This document shows positions 55,135-62,739 of a stretch of DNA of 64,000 nt, one piece after another. The stretch's first letter is position 1; each line of letters starts with the position of its first letter. The position numbers and the translations under genes are program-made. The notes beneath the pieces are model-generated. The model did no database searches. It was not told the origin of the DNA and saw only the letters and a list, made by a program, of their open reading frames with translations. This stretch comes from Actinomycetes bacterium. Its GTDB lineage: Bacteria; Actinomycetota; Acidimicrobiia; Acidimicrobiales; RAAP-2. The stretch lies in assembly GCA_021846325.1 (NCBI GenBank), contig JAJZBX010000007.1:1-64000 (forward strand). Direction: 5' to 3'.

Positions 55135-56073
55135 CTGATCAAGACCCCACTCCGGCGTAACGACTCCGGACCACGAGTCCAGGAGTTGCACGAACGACTG
55201 CAACGAATCGGCTACGCGGTGCTGACCGACGCGCCGACTTGCTACGGCGACGCGACGGCCGCGATGGTCGAGGCGTTCCAGCGCTCGCGCGGCCTGGCGA
55301 TCACGGGTGAGGTTGACGCCACCACGTGGGCCAGGCTGTTAGAGGCCGGGTGGCACCTCGGCGATCGCCTTCTCTACCTCACGCGACCCCACCAACGCGG
55401 TGATGACGTCGCCGAGTTACAGGTTCGACTAGCGCAACTGGGCTTTGACCCCGGACGAATCGACGGAATCTTTGGCGCACTGCTGGATGGAGCGCTCGTC
55501 GACTTTCAGCGCAACCGCGCCCTCGAGCCGACTGGCACGCTCTCGCGGGCCACGCTCCTGGAACTCTGGCGCATGACGTCCATCGCGCCGGATCGACACC
55601 TGGTCACCGACGCTCGTGACCGGGCCGGCTTCAACGAGGCTGTGATTAGCCTGGTCGTAGTGGCCGGCGACACCGCGCTCGCGGACGCCGTGTCGCGATC
55701 CTGGACGGGACCGACCGAGTTGCTTCGCGTCGGGGCGACTGGCGCGAACGAGATCGCCGCCACGGCTAACGCGTCCAACGCTGGACTCGTCCTCTCCTTC
55801 GAGCTCAATCAGGCAATCAACGGCATTCACCTGCACTACTGGGCCAGTTACCGTTCGCATTCGAGGCGAGGCGAGCAGTTGGCCAGTGCGTTAGCGTCCG
55901 AGTTGGCCAACGCCTGCGACTTGCCGCGCGTTGAAGTGACCGGCATGGCGCTCCCGCTGCTGCGCGAAACCAAGATGACCACACTGCATATTGAACACGG
56001 TCACCACGAGGGCCAGATTGAGACGGTCGCAACCGTTATTTGCGCCCTTGTGACAAAAGTTCTCCACAACTAG
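55135..56073 (+). CDS. CwlM-like peptidoglycan-binding protein with degenerate amidase domain
   Basis: Two peptidoglycan-binding repeats (LRRNDSGPRVQELHERLQRIGY and HQRGDDVAELQVRLAQLGF when read across) and an amidase_3-like fold. The zinc-binding DPGHGG motif of active amidases is replaced by VVVAGD and the second-His SIHANA motif by SFELNQ, so it is probably catalytically dead, fitting a CwlM-like role in regulating MurA. The first repeat begins before the TTG at 55186; the only in-frame options upstream are CTG 55135 or ATC 55138, just after the trxA stop. Start is therefore uncertain. Confidence 0.7.
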   Translation: MIKTPLRRNDSGPRVQELHERLQRIGYAVLTDAPTCYGDATAAMVEAFQRSRGLAITGEVDATTWARLLEAGWHLGDRLLYLTRPHQRGDDVAELQVRLAQLGFDPGRIDGIFGALLDGALVDFQRNRALEPTGTLSRATLLELWRMTSIAPDRHLVTDARDRAGFNEAVISLVVVAGDTALADAVSRSWTGPTELLRVGATGANEIAATANASNAGLVLSFELNQAINGIHLHYWASYRSHSRRGEQLASALASELANACDLPRVEVTGMALPLLRETKMTTLHIEHGHHEGQIETVATVICALVTKVLHN

Positions 56074-56163
56074 GCAGTTTTGCTAGCCCATCGGGACCGG
56101 TAATACCAAGGAAATTTGGGCATTTTTACGACTTCACGGTGGTAACCCACAACTTCATCCACA
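56060..56163. other. AT-rich gap with three DnaA-box-like nonamers
   Basis: TTCTCCACA (56060-56068) and TCATCCACA (56155-56163) each differ from TTATCCACA at one base; TAACCCACA (56143-56151) at two. They lie in or next to the 135-bp gap between the CwlM-like gene and parB. Could be an accessory DnaA-binding cluster. Confidence 0.3.
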
Positions 56164-56208
56164 AGTTGGGGAAAACTTCAAGGTAAGGGTTATGTTGAAG
56201 GTTGAGGG

Positions 56209-57132
56209 TTACTTAGCCTGCGAAATGGCAATATAGAGCCGCTCCAGGTCGTCGAGGTCGGCAAAATCAATGATGATGCGGCCATTTCGACCCTTCAGGT
56301 CGACGTGGACTCGCGTGCTGAGATAGTCCTCCAAGAGGTGCTCGAGTTCGGCAACGCTCGCGTCGGGAACGGGCCGCAGGCGCGGGGCGCCTGACACCTC
56401 GCGCAGCACGGGCTCTTCGGCGACCACGGGCTTGGGCTCCAAGAATGCCTTGACGGCCTCCTCGGTGGCTCGCACCGAGAGCTCGTTCTTGATGACGCGC
56501 GCCACCATCACTGCCTGCGCGTCGGCGTCGGTGATCGCCAAGAGCGACCGAGCGTGCCCCGCCGTTATATCGCCACTCACCAGTGCCGCCTGGGCCGCCT
56601 CACCAAGCTGGAGGAGTCGTAATGTATTCGTAACATTTGCTCGACTCTTACCCACCCGTTGGGCGACCTGCTCGTGCGTTAGATCAAATTCATCAATGAG
56701 CTGTTGGTACGCAGCTGCCTCCTCCAGCGAGTGAAGGTCAACACGATGCAAATTCTCCACGACGGCCTGCTCGAGCGACAGTCGATCATTGACGTCAACT
56801 TGAACCAGCACTGGGATGGTTTCCAAGCCGGCAATCACAGCGGCGCGCCAACGGCGCTCCCCCGCGATGAGTTCAAACATACTCTCGTCACCCTCAACCG
56901 GCCGTACTATGAGGGGCTGAAGCACGCCAAGCTCGCGAACCGACGACGCGAGCGCGTGAAGACTGTCGTCGTTGAAGGCCTTGCGGGGTTGGAACTGGTT
57001 GGGGCGTATCGCGGTGACCGGTATGCGACGTAGCGGGCCCCCAACCTCGACGTCCTGGTCTTCGACGGGTGCATCTGCCGTATCCGGAATAAGCGCACCG
57101 AGGCCTTTTCCTAATCCTGGTTTCCTAGCCAT
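56209..57132 (-). CDS. parB: chromosome-partitioning protein ParB
   Basis: A 307-aa CTP-dependent parS-binding clamp. GARCH-box region MFELIAGERRWRAAVIAG, then VVENLHRVDLHSLEEAAAYQQLIDEF and the helix-turn-helix HEQVAQRVGKSRANVTNTLRLL; C-terminal dimerisation domain present. Its first eight bases overlap the parA 3' end. Cognate parS sites lie upstream of parA. Confidence 0.94.
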   Translation of the reverse strand: MARKPGLGKGLGALIPDTADAPVEDQDVEVGGPLRRIPVTAIRPNQFQPRKAFNDDSLHALASSVRELGVLQPLIVRPVEGDESMFELIAGERRWRAAVIAGLETIPVLVQVDVNDRLSLEQAVVENLHRVDLHSLEEAAAYQQLIDEFDLTHEQVAQRVGKSRANVTNTLRLLQLGEAAQAALVSGDITAGHARSLLAITDADAQAVMVARVIKNELSVRATEEAVKAFLEPKPVVAEEPVLREVSGAPRLRPVPDASVAELEHLLEDYLSTRVHVDLKGRNGRIIIDFADLDDLERLYIAISQAK

Positions 57133-57898
57133 TCATGATCTCCTCCGCTAGTGCGCGATACGACTTTGCACCCTTCGAGTTAGGATCGAAGTAGGTGATG
57201 GGTTGTCCAAATGAGGGTGCTTCGGCCAGTCGCACCGTACGGGGGATCACCGTTCGGCACAACTCGTCGGGGAAGTGTCGCCGGACTTCTGCTGCGACAT
57301 CAGTGGAAAGCGTATTACGCGAGTCGTACATCGTCAAGATGACCTTCGAAATTCGCAGCGTGGGGTTCAAGTTACGCTGCACGAGGTCAACGATCCGCTG
57401 GAGTTGGGTGAGTCCCTCGAGTGCGTAAAACTCGGTCTGAACTGGAACCATAATTTCCGTCGCCGCAGCGAACGCGTTGATGGTGATGAGTCCGAGCGAT
57501 GGCGGGCAGTCAATGAAGATGTAGTCGAATTCACCATCGACTGACGCGAGCGCCCGCTTGAGCCGAAGTTCACGCGAGATCACCGACGTGAGCTCCTGCT
57601 CGACACCAGCCAGATCGAGGGTTGCTGGTGCGACGAACAGATTGTTGAAGCCCGTCGGTTCGACAATGTCAACCATAGGCACATCGTTGAGCAGCACGTC
57701 GTACACCGACCGTTCGAACTTTCGTCCATCGACACCTAAGCCGGTCGTTGCGTTACCTTGGGGATCCAGATCAACCACGAGAACACGCTTGTCACGCTGT
57801 GCGAGGGCCGCACCCAGCGACGTTGTCGTGGTCGTTTTACCTACCCCACCCTTTTGATTGGCCACGGCGAAAATTCTCATCGCTCCATCGTCCGCCAT
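57125..57898 (-). CDS. parA: chromosome-partitioning ATPase ParA
   Basis: A 257-aa Walker-type ATPase moving ParB-parS complexes. Deviant Walker A KGGVGKTTTT in AVANQKGGVGKTTTTTSLG, Walker A' VVDLDPQGNATTGLG, and FIDCPPSLGLITIN. The ATG at 57898 has AGGAAGAGG upstream; an ATG six codons later is also possible. Transcribed with parB. Confidence 0.94.
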   Translation of the reverse strand: MADDGAMRIFAVANQKGGVGKTTTTTSLGAALAQRDKRVLVVDLDPQGNATTGLGVDGRKFERSVYDVLLNDVPMVDIVEPTGFNNLFVAPATLDLAGVEQELTSVISRELRLKRALASVDGEFDYIFIDCPPSLGLITINAFAAATEIMVPVQTEFYALEGLTQLQRIVDLVQRNLNPTLRISKVILTMYDSRNTLSTDVAAEVRRHFPDELCRTVIPRTVRLAEAPSFGQPITYFDPNSKGAKSYRALAEEIMNG

Positions 57899-57984
57899 AA
57901 GCCTCTTCCTGCACTAAGGACCGTTGACATCCCCATCAGTCCCCTGTCATTCAACTCTGTTTTAGGTAGGTCGTCAAGTATCGA

Positions 57985-58000
57985 TGTTTCACGTGAAACA
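57985..58000. promoter_or_regulatory. parS site 1
   Basis: Perfect TGTTTCACGTGAAACA, the universal ParB site; 87 bp upstream of parA. Confidence 0.95.
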
Positions 58001-58128
58001 TCGATCGTACACGCCATCGATGTCGTCGGCGGAAATCTAACGCCACGCCTTGATAATCCCTTGATTCATTGAGTGATTCAACTTTTCCGATCGGGGAGCA
58101 GTGAATTTAGATTCGAATGTTGATCCTA

Positions 58129-58144
58129 TGTTTCACGTGAAACA
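58129..58144. promoter_or_regulatory. parS site 2
   Basis: Perfect TGTTTCACGTGAAACA. Confidence 0.95.
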
Positions 58145-58451
58145 TCCGAGGTTCCACGCTCATCACCACCCACTGAAACCGATAGCGCCGCACGATATCA
58201 ACGGATCGAGAAGACCCTCACCACGACCTCACTCGGCCATCAGCCAGACGGCATCACACCAGTGAAGCCTCGCTATGGATACTCGACTGCGGACTCACTG
58301 TTTCACTCGAGATCGCCGGTAGCTGTGCCGTTGTCAACCAAAGTCCCGACTGCGATCATCGCATCGTTCTCCGGGTCGATCAATGCGTCAATCGAGAAGA
58401 TGTCTGGGCGGGGGATGACCGTGGCACCACTCGAAAGTCCCAGCGGCACTT

Positions 58452-58467
58452 TATTTCACGTGAAACA
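58452..58467. promoter_or_regulatory. parS site 3 (one mismatch)
   Basis: TATTTCACGTGAAACA; the second base is A instead of G. Confidence 0.85.
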
Positions 58468-59211
58468 GTCGCCTCATTAGTTGCCTGCTGCTCAACGTGA
58501 AGACGTACGCGCATCCGTACGCCGAAGGCACTGTTCAGTCTCCCACCTCAACTCACCGAATTGTCCGAGTCGTGGCGGGGGAGTCGCGCAACTGGCGACA
58601 TCCTCCGACTAGGCGAAAGGGTACGCCAACGAAGCGGAACGCACTTCTATACGAAAGTGGCTTCTCGTGCCGAACGGCTTTTGGGTACCCCGGTTACCGG
58701 GACACCCGTGAGTAGCATGGCGACCATTTCGCCCTAGCGACGCGATACGCGTAGAACAAGAACGTACGATTGGCCTTCTATCGGTAATGTTTGATGTCCG
58801 CAGATCAGCGAGAGTGGCGCAGCGCCGTCGTTGCAATCCAGCGGGAATCTACCCCCCTATCCGCGACATCACTGGCCGCCCTAACGGGGGGGTTGGATGG
58901 GTACACCCGTCCAGCGACACCCGCGTGACGCGATTGAAGGTCCAGGTACCCAAGCACCACCACCTAATCTTGGGGTGACCAAGCGATCAACCCTCGACTA
59001 TTGGATATGGTCCGGGCCGATTGCATAGGCTGCTACCGCTGGCGGCAAAACCTACGCTCGACGCCACTGAGTGGCTATTCCAGCAATCTCGCACGTTTTG
59101 GCTAGTTGATGGTCCTACAGCAATGTCGGGATCTTGATCCAGACTCGATCAGCCATCGCCATGGTCGAACACAGTCCACGACATGAGACCGAACTGACAC
59201 GAGAAGCACAT

Positions 59212-59227
59212 TGTTTCACGTGAAACA
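59212..59227. promoter_or_regulatory. parS site 4
   Basis: Perfect TGTTTCACGTGAAACA. Confidence 0.95.
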
Positions 59228-59306
59228 TCGCTTCTCATCACGTGTGACCGGGTGGTGCCCAGTTGTCGAGACACCGTTCGAACGGTGCAACGTGTCACCT
59301 AGAGAA

Positions 59307-59322
59307 TGTTTCACGTGAAACA
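59307..59322. promoter_or_regulatory. parS site 5
   Basis: Perfect TGTTTCACGTGAAACA; it ends one base before the rsmG stop codon. Confidence 0.95.
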
Positions 59323-59940
59323 TCAGAACAGTGGGCGCTTCTTCGGAATTCCTGATGAACGCGGGTACGTCGAAGGGGTTGCACTCACTTTGCGAATCAC
59401 TTGGAATCCCGCTCGATCACGGACCGCACCGTAGACTTCCAGTCCCAGCAGACCTAGACCCGCGACACTCCATCGCTCACGACTTTGGGGTGGCTCTGAC
59501 ACAATCAGCAGGCCACCGATGTTGAGTAAACGTGCGGCGCACTCAGCGGTCGTTGCCGGAGAACCAAATGAGCGTGAAGTCACCAGATCGAACTGGGAAT
59601 CTCCCCGACGCTCTCGAGCCAAGTCTTCCGCTCGACCGCGCCACACTTCTCCGACGGCGGGTACGTCGGGCCAGGCCAGCACCTCACCAATGAATTTGGT
59701 GCGCCTCTCCATTGAGTCGAGTAGTACGGTTCGCTGGTTCCAGTGGTCGAGCAGAATGAGTCCCGGCACACCACCACCACTGCCTAGATCCAATACGTTG
59801 TGGGGCGCGTCAGGCCGAAAGTTGGCCCACGCGTCAATAAAGCCACGTGAGTGTTCGATCTGGAACTCGACCGACTTCGGTCCTAAAAAGCCTCGCGCCC
59901 TCGACTCCTCGAGGGCGCGACGCAACCATAGTGATGTCAC
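59323..59940 (-). CDS. rsmG: 16S rRNA m7G527 methyltransferase RsmG
   Basis: A 205-aa SAM-dependent methyltransferase. SAM motif VLDLGSGGGVPGLIL, then LLDSMERRTKFI and FDLVTSRSFGSPATTAECA. Slightly short at the N-terminus compared with E. coli GidB, as is usual here. GTG start 11 bases after the jag stop. Its 3' end abuts a parS site. Confidence 0.93.
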   Translation of the reverse strand: MTSLWLRRALEESRARGFLGPKSVEFQIEHSRGFIDAWANFRPDAPHNVLDLGSGGGVPGLILLDHWNQRTVLLDSMERRTKFIGEVLAWPDVPAVGEVWRGRAEDLARERRGDSQFDLVTSRSFGSPATTAECAARLLNIGGLLIVSEPPQSRERWSVAGLGLLGLEVYGAVRDRAGFQVIRKVSATPSTYPRSSGIPKKRPLF

Positions 59941-59951
59941 GATTCGTTTGG

Positions 59952-60866
59952 CTATGCGGGTGCAATCACCACGAAACGGCGAGGCTCGTCGCCTTCCGAA
60001 CGAGTGACGACCGTTTCGAGGCCATTCAACGCATCGTGAATGGCCTTGCGATCGGCGGCAGACATTGGCTCCAGAGCTCGCTCTTCACCGGTTTCCACCA
60101 CCTCCTCGGCAACCTTCTGCGCGAATCGACCAAGTGCCGCAACTCGCCGCTCCCGGTAACGAGCGACATCAACCAGTATTCGGTCGGTCCGCCCCGTACT
60201 CTTAGCTTGAACGACGGTACGCGTCACTTCCTGCAGCGCTTGCAGCGTCATTCCCCTGGGTCCTACCAGGATGCCCAGTTCGGTTGGCGGATCTGCGTCA
60301 ATCGCCAGCTCGACGGTCTCCTCGTCGAGTTCCCGCGCGGTAACTGCTGCCGTAATCCCCATCGATGCCAGCAATCCCTTCAGGAACTCCTGGGCAATTA
60401 CACCTTGTTCGGCTAGAGACATTCCCTCGGCCACTGTGTCCTCCTCTTTCGGACTCTTCTCGACCCTTGGGGTCTCCTTCTCTTTGACTACCTTCTTGGG
60501 GTGACTGTCACCCTGGTGGTTCTTTTCCTTCTTCTCCTTGGGCGTTCGGCTCTGGTCCACCTTCCCACTGCCCCCACCCCGACGACCACTCGGTTCGTCT
60601 GACTTGCGACCATGCTGCCTCTCGGGACCGGTGCCGCCACGAGCCTTGTCATCACGGCCACCGGACCGACGAATTCGCTTCGGTCGTGGCCCGGACGGGC
60701 GAACCCTGGCGCGAACCCTGGCTTCACCCTTGACGCGTCCAAAGAGTCCCGTCTTGGGCTCTTCCAAGATCTCTATTTCGGCATCATCCTTGGTTACGCC
60801 GAGGTGCGCGAGCGCCAAGCTCGTTGCCTCGTCAATGGACTTTCCTGTTGTTTCCACCCAATCCAT
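59952..60866 (-). CDS. jag: Jag/KhpB RNA-binding protein
   Basis: A 304-aa protein: Jag-N domain (WVETTGKSIDEATSLALAHLGV, with EEPKTGLFGRVKGEARVRA), a long Lys/Arg/Gly/Glu-rich disordered linker (about residues 65-155), a KH domain (GILVGPRGMTLQALQEVTR) and a C-terminal R3H domain (YRERRVAALGRFA). Regulates RNA linked to cell elongation in other bacteria. Normal place between rsmG and yidC. Confidence 0.92.
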   Translation of the reverse strand: MDWVETTGKSIDEATSLALAHLGVTKDDAEIEILEEPKTGLFGRVKGEARVRARVRPSGPRPKRIRRSGGRDDKARGGTGPERQHGRKSDEPSGRRGGGSGKVDQSRTPKEKKEKNHQGDSHPKKVVKEKETPRVEKSPKEEDTVAEGMSLAEQGVIAQEFLKGLLASMGITAAVTARELDEETVELAIDADPPTELGILVGPRGMTLQALQEVTRTVVQAKSTGRTDRILVDVARYRERRVAALGRFAQKVAEEVVETGEERALEPMSAADRKAIHDALNGLETVVTRSEGDEPRRFVVIAPA

Positions 60867-60869
60867 GGG

Positions 60870-61820
60870 TTAACGCGCCTTTCTCTTCCGCTTAGACCGT
60901 GATCTCGTCTGTGGTTGCGGCTTGATGGTTGATGGTTTTTTCTCGGGGGCTGGGGCTGGCGCCGGCGCAGCCTTCGTCGGTTCCGAATCAGTCGACTCCG
61001 ACTTACCAGCTGCAGGAATTTCGCGCTCGCGCTCTTTGTTCGGGTTGGAGACACCAGCGCGAAACATCAGGTCCTGGGTGATGATCCTGATGATGGTTGA
61101 CACGATCATGTACAAGACGACCGCCGAGGGAATCACGATGTAGAAGTACGCGAAGAAGATCGGCAGAAAACGCTGGAGTGCTTGCTGCTGGCTCGGCATC
61201 GCCTGGCCACTCTTCTTGTTGCGATTATTCATTTGGGCCATTTGGAAGTACTGCAACCCAACGGCAACGGCCACCATCACGAAGAATGGAATCGCTGCGC
61301 CAACCGAGGAGTGGTGGCTGAATGGCTTAAGGTTCAAATCGATGCCAAACGCGTTGATCTGTCCATGAGACGCCACGAGGTTGTGGTACATCTTCGACGT
61401 CGTGGGGATGTAACGCGGCTGCACGACACCGGCCGGCGTAATGTTCGCCAACCCCTTAATAACACTATACAAAATAAATAGAAATGGTGCCTGAAGCAGC
61501 ACGGGTAGACAGCCACCGACGGGGTTGGCACCCTCTTCCTTGTAGAGCCGCATCAACTCTTCATTGAGGGTTTGGCGGTTCTCGGGTCCCTTGTATTTCT
61601 GCTGTAGTTTCTTGATCTCCGGCTGCAGCTTCTGCATGGCCATCATCGACTTGGTGCTTTTGACGGTGAACGGCGTCAGTGCACCCATAATCACGATTGT
61701 GAGCAGGGTGATCGCGACCGCGTAGTTGGGGACCAGCCCGTAGAGAAACGCCAGGATCCAACCAAAGAGGTGAAAGATCGGCTGGAAGATTGAACCGATG
61801 GTGTGGGTGATTGACGCCAT
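60870..61820 (-). CDS. yidC: membrane protein insertase YidC
   Basis: A 316-aa Oxa1-type insertase with five helices; the substrate-groove Arg lies in TPFTVKSTKSMMAMQKLQPE-type cytoplasmic loop, followed by GCLPVLLQAPFLFILYSVI. No lipobox and no large periplasmic domain, as in other actinobacterial YidC. Basic C-terminal tail (SRSKRKRKAR) for ribosome contact. Starts TAATG-coupled to yidD. Confidence 0.93.
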   Translation of the reverse strand: MASITHTIGSIFQPIFHLFGWILAFLYGLVPNYAVAITLLTIVIMGALTPFTVKSTKSMMAMQKLQPEIKKLQQKYKGPENRQTLNEELMRLYKEEGANPVGGCLPVLLQAPFLFILYSVIKGLANITPAGVVQPRYIPTTSKMYHNLVASHGQINAFGIDLNLKPFSHHSSVGAAIPFFVMVAVAVGLQYFQMAQMNNRNKKSGQAMPSQQQALQRFLPIFFAYFYIVIPSAVVLYMIVSTIIRIITQDLMFRAGVSNPNKEREREIPAAGKSESTDSEPTKAAPAPAPAPEKKPSTIKPQPQTRSRSKRKRKAR

Positions 61821-62125
61821 TACTTCCAGCTCCTTGTACTACGCCGGGCTTGGGGGACGAGGTCGATGCCGTGCGGTCCCAGTGGCCGACACCGCACGAC
61901 CCTTCGAACGGCCAGCCACAGCCCGTACCGAGCCCCGTGAACCGATAGGGCCTCGAGCGCGTAGTTTGAGCACGAAGGGTAGAAGCGACACGGTGACGGT
62001 CGTCCGCTACTCACGCGCTGATACGCCTTGATCAACTGACTGGCGGCGCGAGCCGGCCTCGATGGGCTACCTGAGGAGTCGGGCGTTCTTGATCGCGCCG
62101 TGAAGATGCCGTCGGAGTTCGTCAT
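61820..62125 (-). CDS. yidD: membrane protein insertion efficiency factor YidD
   Basis: A 101-aa protein with the family core AYQRVSSGRPSPCRFYPSCSNYALEALSVHG and the RVVRCRPLGPHGIDLVP end. The start is uncertain: the ATG at 62125 makes a 25-residue extension overlapping rnpA by 59 bases, and no good internal start is visible. TAATG overlap with yidC. Confidence 0.88.
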   Translation of the reverse strand: MTNSDGIFTARSRTPDSSGSPSRPARAASQLIKAYQRVSSGRPSPCRFYPSCSNYALEALSVHGARYGLWLAVRRVVRCRPLGPHGIDLVPQARRSTRSWK

Positions 62126-62399
62126 AGGAGAGGTTTCCAGTCTCTATTGCACATTTGATCAGGTATGTTCCTGGTTTGATGGACGAGCCACACTCGTCCA
62201 AAATCGATCGCAGTCGGCGGCGGATTCGATTGCGTGCCACGGCGTTGCCGACCTTGCGACTGATCGCGTAGGCGGCGGCCACTCCATCGTCATCGGCCGT
62301 GCTCTCAACGTAGACGATGCGCAGCGGTCCACTTCGTCCCCGCGCCGTGGGCGTCGAGAGTCGAGCGAACTGCCGTCGGGTCTGAACCCGATCGGGCAC
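62067..62399 (-). CDS. rnpA: ribonuclease P protein component
   Basis: A 110-aa protein subunit of RNase P. AISRKVGNAVARNRIRRRLRSIL is the family signature (the RNR motif). GTG start three bases after the rpmH stop. Confidence 0.93.
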   Translation of the reverse strand: MPDRVQTRRQFARLSTPTARGRSGPLRIVYVESTADDDGVAAAYAISRKVGNAVARNRIRRRLRSILDECGSSIKPGTYLIKCAIETGNLSYDELRRHLHGAIKNARLLR

Positions 62400-62402
62400 C
62401 GC

Positions 62403-62537
62403 TCACACCGTTAACTGGTGACGGCCCTTGGCCCGTCGAGCCTTGAGCACCGCGCGTCCCGCCCGAGTTCGCATTCGCGACCGAAAACCATGGGTTTTCG
62501 CGCGCTTACGCTTGTTTGGTTGATACGTCCGCTTCAC
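62403..62537 (-). CDS. rpmH: 50S ribosomal protein L34
   Basis: A 44-aa basic protein, [20 protein letters not shown] then [24 protein letters not shown], the L34 pattern. It starts with GTG, and is the first gene of the rpmH-rnpA-yidD-yidC-jag-rsmG run, divergent from dnaA. Confidence 0.96.
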   Translation of the reverse strand: MKRTYQPNKRKRAKTHGFRSRMRTRAGRAVLKARRAKGRHQLTV

Positions 62538-62739
62538 AGAATCCTCTTCTCACACGATGTCGCAATCGCTTCGCGACACCCCCTGGGGGTGGCGAGCGCT
62601 ACTGGGTGCCATCCTACCGCACCCTGCGAACCCTCCCGCTTGGCCGTGAACGGTGTAACGTGACTATTCCGAGACGGTAGGGCAGTTTGAACGCCATACG
62701 CCTGTGGAAAATGTCGACGTTGACTTGTGGAGGAACATT

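Larger units (their letters stand above)
57899..59322. other. 1.4-kb gene-free centromere-like region
   Basis: Between parA and rsmG no frame shows family similarity, codon bias or a good start site on either strand. It contains five parS sites (four perfect, one with a single mismatch), two at each end and one in the middle. No clear DnaA boxes or RNA gene were seen inside. Confidence 0.75.

Noticed and set aside
58299..58306. Sixth parS-like site
   Set aside because: Only the left half TGTTTCAC matches; the right half does not, so it is unlikely to bind ParB.
58262..58978. Short open frames in the parS region
   Set aside because: No good start sites, no codon bias and no family pattern; treated as noise.
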